Shown: one piece after another, positions 38,001-47,383 of the stretch
Position numbering within the stretch: the stretch's first letter is position 1
Layout of the letters: the number at the start of each line of letters is the position of its first letter
Translations under genes and position numbers: made by a program
Assembly (NCBI RefSeq): GCF_000224145.3
Contig: NC_020178.2
Location: 950,986 to 1,014,985 of the forward strand
Length of the DNA stretch: 64,000 nucleotides
Direction of reading: 5' to 3'
Origin: Ciona intestinalis
Lineage: Eukaryota > Chordata > Ascidiacea > Phlebobranchia > Cionidae
Notes under the pieces: model-generated
Databases searched by the model: none
Seen by the model: the letters and a program-made list of their open reading frames with translations, nothing else
Told to the model about the DNA's origin: nothing

Positions 38001-38153
38001 CCGTGAATCTAATAATTAATATTATACCCCCATAACTCTAGAGAAACAAGTTAATTTAACATAAAAACATCAACATATTTATATATAATAATATAACTAA
38101 ACACATTTTATAAACTAATACTACAATAACAACACATAGTCACAAGTTAAATT

Positions 38154-38188
<35 letters not shown>

Positions 38189-38443
38189 CAAAACGGTGCT
38201 AGTGAAGAATCTCCCCCGCGCCACCTTATTTGCTAACCACTAACCCCTAATCACTAACCCCTAACCCCTAGGTTAGGTGTTGATGGTTAGGGGGTTAGTG
38301 GTTAGAGGTTAGGGGTTAGCAAAAAAGGTGGGGGGAGATTCTTCACTAGGACCTAACAAAACACATAAATAACCATATTTACCCCAATCATTTTCAGTCA
38401 ACAAATTATCCTCAAGAAACATAGTTTCATAATTTCCAGCCAT
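23084..38443 (-). CDS. ATF6: Cyclic AMP-dependent transcription factor ATF6, membrane-bound ER-stress sensor
   Basis: ER-membrane bZIP factor released by S1P and S2P proteolysis. Exons 5' to 3': 38383-38443, 37771-37845, 37331-37431, 36347-36524, 35873-36012, 35502-35597, 34378-34439, 33665-33723, 33049-33129, 32596-32810, 32110-32250, 31432-31534, 31037-31141, 30638-30810, 30081-30158, 29574-29681, 28761-29146, 27955-28015 (uncertain), 26300-26424, 25665-25761, 25007-25053, 24593-24707, 24018-24102, 23699-23824, 23084-23154; about 962 residues (human ATF6 670), longer before the bZIP. Basic region KRQQRMIKNREAACQSRQRRK (531-556, split here only by its own exon), zipper 557-592, transmembrane helix about 610-630 holding the S2P-required N623 and P626 (human NYGP, here NIHP), S1P site RQLL at 669-672. 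The lumenal domain matches RRNDTIYVIS, DHILLPSTV and LIQIDCEV. VKQEP (372-376) is a possible SUMO site. Confidence 0.94.
23211..23672. repeat. 71-bp minisatellite, about 6.5 copies, in the last ATF6 intron
   Basis: Same unit as at 8636-8890 in the opposite orientation (GGTGTATTCATACACCTCATGCTCACTGTC..), period 71 bp, copies well conserved. It fills the intron between ATF6 exons 23084-23154 and 23699-23824. Confidence 0.9.
24367..24556. mobile_element. MITE, family A copy in an ATF6 intron
   Basis: AGTAGGGTGGCGGAAGATGG at the left and CTTCTCCCACCCTACTATA at the right, with the shared interior in the reverse orientation (ACCGTTGTTAATTG, AAAACACGATCGG). A short AT repeat follows. It ends 37 bp before the ATF6 exon 24593-24707, in the intron just 3' of that exon. 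Confidence 0.8.
25148..25648. repeat. Tandem repeat, about 124 bp, four copies, in an ATF6 intron
   Basis: Copies start near 25148, 25272, 25396 and 25522 with AAACCAACCAAAA.TCATGT and contain TTCAGCAACTCGACTGTGGG and GTGGCAACCATGGATAAGTC. They are nearly identical, so the expansion is young. The array fills the intron between exons 25007-25053 and 25665-25761, stopping about 16 bp from the latter. Confidence 0.9.
25880..26210. repeat. Tandem repeat, about 115-120 bp, three copies, in an ATF6 intron
   Basis: Units contain CACAGGTGTTTATATAAGTTA, CGACACTTCGGTATTTTTGAC and TTACAAAGTGTTAACAAAAC, ending AATTGGTTGCACCACTTTT. Two copies of the same unit occur in the PIGG intron at about 1930-2110. 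Confidence 0.8.
26720..27860. repeat. 40-bp tandem array (GTGTTGGGGTAATGGGC..) split by a hAT-like insertion
   Basis: Unit of about 40 bp: GGGTGTTGGGGTAATGGGC.AACTAAGGCCTAAATCCCT. About seven copies at 26725-27007 and about three at 27725-27860, originally one array. Single dispersed copies of the same sequence occur across the window. Both strands carry spurious ORFs here. Confidence 0.9.
27008..27724. mobile_element. hAT-like non-autonomous DNA transposon, 717 bp, with 8-bp target duplication
   Basis: Inverted ends TAGGGCTGTGGA..TTTCC and ..TTTCCACAGCCCTA are flanked by a perfect 8-bp direct repeat GTGTTGGG (27000-27007 and 27725-27732), as expected of hAT elements. Both subterminal regions carry TTAACCGGTTAACCG palindromes. 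No transposase ORF, so it would need a helper. It inserted into the 40-bp array within an ATF6 intron. Confidence 0.9.
28098..28548. repeat. Tandem repeat, about 145-160 bp, three copies, in an ATF6 intron
   Basis: Units begin near 28105, 28249 and 28410 with TTGGT.GTTTTTATCTTTTTTT and contain ATGAACAAGGTGTCCAAGAC and TCGATTTTTATGACA.TACAT. Located between exons 27955-28015 and 28761-29146. Confidence 0.85.
29200..29480. repeat. 130-bp dispersed repeat, two tandem copies
   Basis: Unit: CTGCTGTTAGGTGTCTATACAAACAAGCA, CCAAAGTATATTGCATTCACCAC, ATCAATGAGGTTCCCTATGTTTGACAACTATGAGTGTAACTGTATTTTAACA in pieces. Other copies: 9535-9640, 22835-22930, 37490-37690, 45955-46553 (array), 54370-54475 and 56455-56590. 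Confidence 0.8.
30185..30620. repeat. Cluster of the dispersed TAATGGGCCAA/CATATAGAATAGA repeat
   Basis: At least four degenerate units containing GTAATGGG..AACTCTGGT.TAAATC, CATGCCTAACC and ACTTCACCCATATAGAA. Related single copies lie at about 1-60, 1800-1900, 2375-2460, 14650-14830, 15465-15540, 32495-32570, 35285-35450, 41350-41550 and 43130-43210. Confidence 0.7.
31891..32078. mobile_element. MITE, family A copy in an ATF6 intron
   Basis: Ends ATAGTAGGGTGGAGAAAG and CTTCCCTCACCCTATTATA; interior CCTGATCGTGTTTTAACC and CAACGGTCTATGGTAGTCG. Both inverted ends are intact, making it nearly full length, in the intron downstream of exon 32110-32250. Confidence 0.8.
32290..33005. mobile_element. 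SINE body/tail fragments in opposite orientations around an ATF6 exon
   Basis: 32290-32405 is minus (ATATAACACGGGTGTTCTGT, CCGCTAACGAGTTATCACAT). 32870-33005 is plus (CAGTTACATACATGATAAC, AGTGTATGAAACAAAATACC, TAACATTTATTCATTTATT). They bracket ATF6 exon 32596-32810. Confidence 0.65.
34135..34235. repeat. Short tandem repeat AGTCCTAGATAGATAGATA
   Basis: Irregular copies of TAAGTCCTAGA(G)TAGATAGA over about 100 bp in an ATF6 intron. Confidence 0.7.
34470..34765. repeat. 71-bp minisatellite, about 4 copies, in an ATF6 intron
   Basis: Same unit and orientation as 23211-23672; the first copies are more degenerate. It begins about 30 bp beyond the acceptor side of exon 34378-34439. Confidence 0.85.
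36135..36335 (+). mobile_element. SINE body fragments
   Basis: 36140-36172 (CACAAAGTTACATACGTCGT) and 36258-36335 (CACAAAGTTACAAACATGGT, TATAACGACTGTCGTTTTC). The second ends directly before ATF6 exon 36347-36524. Confidence 0.6.
36423..36442. promoter_or_regulatory. 20-bp perfect palindrome containing a CRE (TGACGTCA), inside an ATF6 coding exon
   Basis: GTTTTGTGACGTCACAAAAC is its own reverse complement over 20 bases and centres on the consensus CRE/ATF site TGACGTCA. It lies within ATF6 exon 36347-36524, where it codes for SFVTSQN. Binding by a CREB/ATF bZIP, or by ATF6 itself, is only a possibility raised by the sequence. Confidence 0.45.
36950..37200. mobile_element. Two end fragments of MITE family A
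   Basis: About 36955-37010 and 37128-37200 each begin GTGGGGAAGATAG.GCACATTTTCATTCTA, i.e. one end plus some interior of the family, without the opposite end. Located in the ATF6 intron between exons 36347-36524 and 37331-37431. Confidence 0.65.
38156..38187. repeat. (AT)n microsatellite
   Basis: About 15 AT units next to the inverted-repeat element at 38195, in ATF6 intron 1. Confidence 0.9.
38195..38353. mobile_element. Inverted-repeat element, family B, 159 bp
   Basis: Almost the whole element folds back: left GGTGCTAGTGAAGAATC..TTTGCTAACCACTAACCCC, right GGGGTTAGCAAAAAAGG..GATTCTTCACTAGGACC. Flanked by a 9-bp direct repeat TAACAAAAC (38186-38194, 38354-38362). It sits 30 bp from ATF6 exon 1 in the first intron. 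Superfamily unclear (hAT- or Mutator-like by duplication length). Confidence 0.8.
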
Positions 38444-40599
38444 CTTTGCTGGTTAAAATCCAACTCCAAGATATGTTTTTTTTACAAACACAACGTTTTA
38501 GTTACGAAACAAATAAATATAAATTACACATTTTATCTGTAAAGAAATAAAAATATATAAGTCTGGTATTTACTGGTATTATACTATCGTAGTTTTGGTT
38601 AATTTCACATTTATTACTTTGCTGAGAATTAGTATTTTTAAGACAAAACCTATACACACATAGTGTGTAACATTTATAGCGTTATTTACATGGTATGCAT
38701 ATTTATTTAGGCCTACATTTAGATTTATCATACACTATATTTACTATGAACAGCCTCAAAAACTTTCTGTTGGTATAAATACAATAACTGTAAGATTGTA
38801 ATGATGAAAATCGACCGAATATTAAAAAAAAATGGCTTGAAAATTTAAAAAACAAAACAGTAAACGTATCTTTCATTCTTTCAAAACACATTCTCCAAAT
38901 ACGTGACGTTAACCACAAGTAGCAAGTACTTTCATTTTGACAAAAATATAACCTACAGTGTTGACCATTTCATTTCGTTAGTGCAAAATCATTTTATTGT
39001 TGTGTTGTTTATTTTTAAATTATTATATTGGTAAACACTGTTAGTTACTACTTCGAAATATCATAGAAGTCGACGTGTTGTAAACAAATCGCAATAATTG
39101 TTTACTCTCTCGTGTTTGTCTAACTGGGACAACTATTGGTAAACAAAATTAATCGACGAAGGCAACCAATAATAAATTAATCCGACCAAAGTTTATGGAT
39201 CTTTTTTTACAAATTGTCCAAAAACGTGTGAAAAAATAATGGTCAAATGTGAAAAACAGATATTTTGACTGGTTTAATTCAAATCACACAATCTAAATTT
39301 ACTAAATCGCATAACCCAAAAACCAATCTACCTTTTCGGAATATATTTTGATTATCACAATAGCAAATATTTTTTTGAATATATTTGTTAGCAGAATTAC
39401 ATTCGAATAAATGCAATGTTTATCACCAACTAAACTGTAACCTGCGTTTTAAAACACAATTTACATTTAACACAATGATAATGTACTATTGCATGATCAA
39501 ACAATCAATGACTGGATATTGACACATTGATATATAGTTTGCAGATGAAAACAGTGCAAAAATGGAAATAGTACGCTAGTTTATAAAATAATTAATGAAA
39601 ATGCACAGCAAATTACACCGTCTGTATAATTTAAAAAGTAAGCAAAAATTTTATGGAAGCAATAACTGTAACTTGGCTACCATGCTAAAAAGTGGACAAA
39701 TATGGCAGAATTAGATGTGATTGCACATTTAATCTATTGGAAGGCATGTTATTCAGTAATAGGTTTTAACACTACACAAACTTAAATAAAACTTAAGGGG
39801 TGCCTATACAAATGCAAGATAAATTTTAAGATATTTTGTTTTGCTACAAAAAAAGTAAAAAAAAAATGCTATTTGTTCAATATGTAACTCGGTAACTTAA
39901 TAAAGTGACCAAGTTTCTGGCAAATTTCTTAAGTTAACCAATTACTTCCATGATATAATTTAGGTTCCAGAGCTTGGGCATTTCTTGCTACACACGTGAG
40001 ATTTTCCACAAAGAACTGATGACATTAGATCACCCACAAAAGTAACATAGGTGGTAACTTGTAAACTGGCATATGGTGTATGAAACAGAACATCCTGATC
40101 GCTGTCGTTTTACGGTCATGCGAGCACAAACAATTAACATTCATTTAAAATGATATAGTATTTCTAACTACACAAAAGTAACATACGTGGTAACTCGTAA
40201 ACAGGCATAAGGTGTATAAAACAGAACATCCGTGATGTTTTCTAGCCACACGAGCACAAACAATTAACATTCATTCAAAAAGACATGGCATTTTTAACTA
40301 AAATTAGCAGCAATAGCTTTTTTAAATCACTTAATAACAATTCCAAATACGCGAAATTGCTAAAATATATGTGTATAGTTGCACATTAAACCCTATGCAC
40401 CCAAAAATTACATAAACACCAGTATCCGTATAAAAAAAACAAATTAAATATGTAAATAGTATTTCAACACCTTATCTAGCAAGAAAAACGTAGTATATTT
40501 CCAACATTTCATCGGGAAAAATAGGAGTGTATTTCCGATGTTAAGTCTGTTGGGTTATTTCTGTTATGCCTGGTAGGAGAAGTAACATAAATTAAATAA
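38444..40599. other. ATF6 5' flank and 3' flank of the second GCLM gene
   Basis: Presumed ATF6 promoter and 3' UTR of the GCLM copy. AT-rich. SINE fragments at 40032-40275. A region at about 40478-40575 (GAAAAACGTAGTATATTTCC..GTGTATTTCCGATG) is related to the foldback at 63883-63964. No gene or clear factor site was recognised. Confidence 0.45.
40020..40275 (+). mobile_element. Two SINE body/tail fragments in tandem
   Basis: 40032-40150 and 40172-40275 share CAAAAGTAACATA.GTGGTAAC, AAACAGAACATCC and CGAGCACAAACAATTAACA. Their shared private changes indicate that one arose by local duplication of the other. Confidence 0.7.
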
Positions 40600-43500
40600 T
40601 CAGGTTGAGGCTTGACGGTTGGATAGTTTGACAAGGTAACCTCTGCATTTCACGATCTCTCTCAGTTTAACAACACAAGTATATCTGGAAAGAAATAAAG
40701 CAAATGTTGAAGAAGATACATATGCAGCATTTTATTAACTTGTTAAATAATATGGTCTGTTATGGTCTGTTGTGATATGTGCTTAAGTGTATGAAAAGAA
40801 AAATAAAGTACTTTTTGATAGTGAAACACTTGTAAATATGCTCTTGTATATAAGTGGTGGGTGGTGGCATATATTAAAATTAATAAATAACATGGTTTAT
40901 TGTTATAGGTGGCTTAGTGTCTGGAAAGAAATACTTGATATTTCCAAACAGAGAATGTTCATTAAACAAATCCAGCAGTAGCAGAATCAAGCATCGAACC
41001 TAGTATCCGATGGTTACAAGCATTCTAAACACTATACTACAGCAACAGGTGCATAAAGTATACAACTAAGTGAAACAGTTGCTAAAATCTGTACACCTAA
41101 TTTATATGATTCCATAAAGTATAGACATTTTATTTAAACCAAACCTTAATAGATTAAATTGTATAACTTAACAATAAAAATATGAGTTTCTATATTATTA
41201 CATAAAGCACAAGCAATTTATTTGAACCAAACCTTAATAGATAGCTAGGTCTCCAATCTCCTGTCACCCCTGTATCTGATAATATGCATTGGACAGTTTT
41301 GGGAGGTAGGATTACTATGGAAGTAAAATAACAAGTTTACTAAAGGTATGGCTGACTAATGGGCAATGCACAAGCCATATACAACTCTCCTAGAGGCTCA
41401 TGATAGAATTGTATATGGGTGAGGTCCTACAGCATGGCATGTCATAGGGCCTGAGATTTAGACCAGAGTTGGCACATTTTCCCAACATTGTATATTCACA
41501 TTCTATTATACATGGGTAAGGTCCTAGGCGTGCCATGGGCCTAAGATTTCAAGGTTGGCTCACTGTACAGACATTCAAGGTGCTGCAAAACATTGGTGAC
41601 CACTGGGTTGGAGAAATGTACATTAGTTAAGCGTCTAGTCTAAGTACACATACACTGATACACATATCAGTATCAAGCGTCAAACACAATGTCCTTTGGT
41701 TACAATGCAAGCACCTAACCACTCCTGCCATAAAAACACAGGTATACATAAGAGAATATTCAATAGAAAGCATTATGTATGTAATTATAAATCAGATACT
41801 GTACATTCTAAACCAGTTATAACATTAGTGATACAAGTTTGACAATGCTTTTATACAATTGGGTTGCCCATAAAAACACCTTTATATTTATACACATGGA
41901 AGAATATTCCAAAGCAAGCATTATGTATGTAATTGTCAGGAACTGTACATTCTAAACCAGTATCAAATATCAAATAACATCAATGTTACCAGTAGGGTCC
42001 CTATGTGTAAGCAACATGACTTCATTCTCAGCAGCAAACGCAGCCAGATCATCAGGTGGTGTGCAACACTGAACCAGATTAATCTGGTTTGTGGTCGGTT
42101 TGATCTGGTAATACAAATAAGTGGATATTAGGTTTCTTAAGGTTTGATTTTGGGCATGGGAGCATCAGGTTTTCTGTTCATAGGTAGGGAGAGTCAGAGA
42201 TTGTATTGGTTTAGTGAGTATTGAATATAAGTGTATCAGACTGGGTATTATATGTGGGTTTGGTGAGAAGCATTTGGATATTACATATATTACATATCAA
42301 ATTCTGCTGCCAAGCAGAATATAAAACACTTTTGTCAAGTTTGTTTTAAATATTGACTATTGGTGCCCTAATTTTGGTCAAAATAATACTGGCAACTTTA
42401 ATATGATGTTATATGTTCATTGCTTGCATGTGTAAATACATGTAAACTTAACAAAAACTCATATTCAATGTGTGCGGTTAGCATGTAAGCTTATATCGTT
42501 GTTAGGTAAGCTGAAAGTTGCATACAATGGAAACTTTTACCAGCATTTGTTTTCACAGGCTATTTTAAGAGTAATTTTAAGAGTATAATTGGTTATAAAA
42601 AAGTGAGAGTGCATTGTATAAAATTGGCCATAAAAAATAAGGGGTGTTATTATATAGGCTAATGCCTAATATAAATAAAAGTAATGTAAAAATGTAAAAA
42701 ATAACCACAAAAAAAGTGTTTTTATATGATGTAAAAAGTAATGATACATTCTATTCTTATTGGTGTGTTAACAGCTGCATTTTACCTTTGCATGTGTAAA
42801 CAGATCTTGTAAACTTGTCCCATCAAAATCACAAACCCCTATTTTATTCACTGCATGGTTCTCAACGTAAGATTCTAACTTCTTCCAAACTGCCTTGAAA
42901 AGAAAAAAATAAACGCTATTTAGTAATATCCAACTGCAAAAATATCTGGGTATCCATAAACCTTTATTATTATATTGTATTGGAATGAGTGATCACAATG
43001 TATAGGGGGATTGGGATTGATGCCTTTTCCTGATCAGAAATCATTTTGTCTCAGGCCATCGGAGTTTCAATGTAGTATAGCCTACTCTATTTGACCAAAA
43101 ATGGTTCAGATTTAGGCCAGAGTTGCCCTATTACCCTGACACCCAATGATCTAGGCCAGAGTTGGCCTATTACCCCAACACCCAAATATTTAAACCAGAG
43201 TTGTCCCATTACTAACCAAGAAACACAATGTATAAATACCCACATAAGTTACCTCTATTGTTGAGAACTTAAATTGTTGGAAATTTGAGTCGGAATTATT
43301 TGGTGGAAACGAAAGAAGGACGGAATCAATACGAGATGTCTTCAGTACTCCCAACGCTAGAGGGAACTAGAGAGTGTAAGTTAACGTAACACTAAGATAA
43401 AATGAGTTTTAAATATCCTATATATATATTGGTTGCGAACTTGCGGTATTCAAAATAGACTATTAAAGGACAATTAAAAGCTCCATTTTTGGTGTTAAAT

Positions 43501-46500
43501 TTATGTTACATCTATTATATACATATATATGTAATAAAAATTTTAACTTCCCACTAAGAACAGCTCTTTTAACTAATGTTTGAAAGATATGGTTACATAC
43601 ATAACATGAATCTGTTTTTATTTCCGATTGCAGTAAACAAGATCAAATATGTTAAAACATCTCCAAGTAAGAAACAGTTATTCTTGTTTTGATAAACTGT
43701 ACCAAGTTCTTTTAACATGTAATTTTTCTCAGCAACTGTCATTGTAATATGAATATTTACAGTTACGGTTATTATTACAACCAACAGTTACAACCTCTGC
43801 AATATTTATCACTGCCTGTCCCGTCACAGGTGTGACTTATATACAGAGCATGTTTAAACAACACAATACAAGCAAACAGTAACGTGTCAGCATGAAATAT
43901 GCTTTTATGACTTATGTAGAACATGAATAAATTGTACAAACAAAACATGGCATTATATACAAGAAATTTGTATCAAATTTATTTGTTTTTTTAGCAAAAA
44001 ACACAGCATTGTTTAGATAAATTATAACTTTTGAATATATTATATTTATACATAGACAGTAGGGTGGGGGAAGATGAGACACTTTGTAATATTCAAATAT
44101 CCTGATCGTGTTTTAAACAATTAACAACGGTCTATGGGAGTCGCGAGGATACGGGTTAATAATTCTTTGAATGTTCTTTGTTTACTACTAAATGCGACAA
44201 GAAAAAAAGAATAAAAAGGTGTCCCATCTCCCTCCACCCTACTATTATATAAATATCAGATTTAGAAGTATGTAAAACTATAGAGCAAAAACAGGTAGCT
44301 TGGTACTTGGAAGAAGTAATCACATTTGGTCTAATGCAATTTCAACAGTGAAATGGAAAAGTGGGTAGAAGACAGGGGTGTATTATGACATCAATAATTG
44401 AACAACCACCACTATTTACCTCATAATGTAACGTAGGACATTGCTAAATAATGAATTTAGGTTGAGTACTGGAAGCAGCACTCAGTTTAAACACTACTTC
44501 TCTTTTAAATACATTGACGTTAAACACACGCCACAAGACAGGCCTGCATAGTGTTCTAATCGTAAAAAAAGTTGATTCTACTGTGTTTATCATTAATTAG
44601 ACAATGAATCTATGCAAAAAACAGTGAAACAGACATTTGAATTACTATACTATTAAATTAATTTTAACCGACACAAAATTTTGACAGTTAACTTCACATA
44701 ACGACAAGAATCGGTAAACCTTGAATTATTTGGCTATTAGAGTAATAGTCAAACCCTGGGCTAAACCCCATGTCCCCAGGTATGACGGCTGTAGGAAATC
44801 AGACGTACAGAGTCAAAACAACACTGTCATGAGTTAACATGGGAACTGTAGCATGGGGAGAACAATAGCCATGAAAACTAACACCGTAGTTATTTCTATA
44901 AATAGACATGATAACAATGCTAAATGGAATCGGAATATGTCACAGCAATAACTTTGTTTCCTGACTATATTCATACACGAACACCCGAAACACAGAACAA
45001 TGTGCAGCATGTATTAAAGTATTAAAGCACTTTTAAAGTGAATTTGACTATGTTTTTTGATCCTCTCTTTTAAAAAAATATTTTAAATTCGATGTTTTTG
45101 TCTGTATGCATGGCCAACTTCTAAAAAATATTTTAAACCTGATGTTTTTCATGTTGTGTATGGCCCACAATTTGAACACACTTGTGCTCTACTAGTCTAT
45201 ACCTACTGAAACAGATGGTTACCGCTAATACACTAAACAGATACAGCATCAGTCAGCTACTTTCGTGGGCTAAAAATAGCAGAGTGTTTAAGTACCTGTA
45301 TCAAGTGCCTCTTGTAGAGTTGGGGAGTCAAATGCCTGGAGGAAAACCTTCAATGTGATTTTAATATCGTCGCGATTTTCCATTTCATAAGTAGACCCGC
45401 CATCAATGAATAAAGAGGATTTTTTGCTGAGTAATAAAAATTATTTGTCAGCAAAAAAATTAAAAAGATCAATTTTACTCTGAAATAATTTTTTTTGAAG
45501 AATATTTATGTAGATAAAGTATATTATAGCCGATATAACTTTTTAATTAGTAATTTCCAAAAGTTTTTACGTCATAATTACTATGAATGGTATATTTAAT
45601 AATTGGATACCCCTTGTTTTAAATACAGTTCTACAGATGTAATTACCACCTATTCATATAACAGCTATGTCTTCAATATTTTATAAACAAAAATCTGTTA
45701 CAATTGCGCTGTAGGGCATAACCGTGTTTACTAATCAATGCGGTTTCATTCAACCGGTAACATAACACATTACAATGCTAGACTTACACTATAAAACAGT
45801 GTGGAACATTATGTAATAAACCACAATCTATTAGGGAGGGTTGGTGGTATTGGGTAATGTGTGATGTTGTAGTATAACCACAAACACATGTAACACCATA
45901 CACACTAGATTAACAATAGCAAAATATAGTAAGTTGCCTATTGGCGTTTTGTTTTGAATATTTTAACAAAATCTATGGTGACATTGTTAAAATGCAGTTA
46001 CACCCATAGTTGGTACAAAAAAAAATGCAGTTACACCCATAGTTTGGTACAAACATAGGGAACCTCATTGATTAATGTGGTGAATGCAATATACTTTGGC
46101 TCTGCTTGTTTGTATAGACACCTAACAGCAGGGTAAAATCTGGGGTGATATTGTTAAAATACAGTTACACTCATAGTTGTCAAATATGGGGAACCTCATT
46201 GAATAATGTGGTGAATGCAATATACTTTGGCTCTGCTTGTTTGTATATACACCTAACAGCAGGGTAAAATCTGGGGTGATATTGTTAAAATACAGTTACA
46301 CTCATAGTTGTCAAACATAAGGAACCTCATTGATTAATGTGGTGAATGCAATATACTTTGGCTCTGCTTGTTTGTATATACACCTAACAGCAGGGTAAAA
46401 TCTGGGGTGATATTGTTAAAATACAGTTACACTCATAGTTGGCAAACATAGGGAACCTCATTGAATAATGTGGTGAATGCAATATACTTTGTCTCTGCTT

Positions 46501-47383
46501 GTTTGTATAGACACCTAACAGCAGGGTAAAATCTGGGGTGATATTGTTAAAAATAAAACTCTTTTTTTAACCTTTGACAGATTGGTTGATTGACATTTTC
46601 AATTAGCCACGCCTTCACATTCCCACACAGAGATGCACAAATCTGGAGAATAGTTATTTATAATAATAATGGGTGGGTAGGCGCAACAGAAAGCAATGAC
46701 TCATTTTTGAAGAGGTCAAATTAAAGGTGGCATTTGTCTATAAATAAAATTAATTTTTCAATTAAAGTTTATGGCCTTATTTCGCAGTAGTAGCAAAATA
46801 ATTTAAAAGTAAAAGTCTGTGAGTCAGTGATACTGAAAGCCACCGGTTTTACTTGGTCATAGGTATTGTTTCTTTTCCAAATGCCCGCTTTTTCTACGCC
46901 ACTGTACAGGTCTTAGCTTAAATTAAGATTAGATAAAAGTTGTGCATGCTACATACAATTTATTTAAATTCTTGCCCCAAGTTTAGTAAATTTTATTAGT
47001 TTGTAAACTTATTTACAATGTGCAAAAGCATCACTTATGCTTTAATTTATACTTCTATTGATACATATAGATACCCCACCAATAAATATAAGTTTTTATT
47101 TCCCAGAAATGTTTTATTTAAGATTGCAGTGGATAACTTAGAATTTTGGCAATTTATATGAAATTTATACTTTTGGTTTTATAATTTTATAGTTTTTTCA
47201 AAGCTATAATCAAATTTATAAAGATAAAGGTACAAAGGTACATACTGCATACAATTTGTTTCAAGATTAGATATGGTTGTAGGTAATACATACCTCATCC
47301 ATAGACATAACTAAGTTGTACAACACATTCCCTGAATGTATAGCAAGTGAGTTTGCTGATGATAATATTTTGACTCTCTCCAT
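40600..47383 (-). CDS. Second, diverged glutamate-cysteine ligase regulatory subunit-like gene (GCLM paralogue)
   Basis: Tandem paralogue of the GCLM gene at 53185-58805. Exons 5' to 3': 47294-47383, 46572-46642, 45296-45426, 43253-43356, 42786-42893, 41990-42104, 41233-41314, 40600-40684; 261 residues, intact frame, all GT-AG. Recognised by SANSLAIHSGNVLYNL, VLKTSRIDSVLLSFPP, NKIGVCDFDGTSLQDLF, KPTTNQINLVQCCTPPDDL, LLTHRDP and IVKCRGYLV. GCLM proteins have an aldo-keto-reductase-like fold and lower the Km of the catalytic subunit for glutamate. Six of seven intron phases match the other copy, and exons 5 and 6 have identical lengths (108 and 115). It is shorter at the N-terminus and much less conserved elsewhere, so its binding to the catalytic subunit cannot be assumed. 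Start chosen as the only in-frame ATG before the SGN block. Confidence 0.82.
44058..44246. mobile_element. MITE, family A copy in an intron of the second GCLM gene
   Basis: Left end AGTAGGGTGGGGGAAGATGA, right end CATCTCCCTCCACCCTACTA, interior ATCGTGTTTTAAACAATTA and ACGGTCTATGGGAGTCG. Close to full length. Confidence 0.8.
45955..46553. repeat. 130-bp tandem array, about 4.5 copies, in intron 2 of the GCLM paralogue
   Basis: Unit of about 130 bp: CAGTTACACTCATAGTTGTC, GGAACCTCATTGATTAATGTG, TATACTTTGGCTCTGCTTGT and GGGTAAAATCTGGGGTGATA. Copies are highly alike, so recent. It is the tandem form of a repeat otherwise present singly or in pairs in the window. It ends 19 bp from exon 46572-46642. 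Confidence 0.9.

Noticed and set aside
38703-38918. 71-residue minus-strand ORF upstream of ATF6
   Set aside because: AT-rich, low complexity, no homology recognised; compatible with chance.
23084-47383. CRISPR-like interpretation of the regular tandem arrays
   Set aside because: Units are contiguous without unique spacers, and the DNA is eukaryotic.
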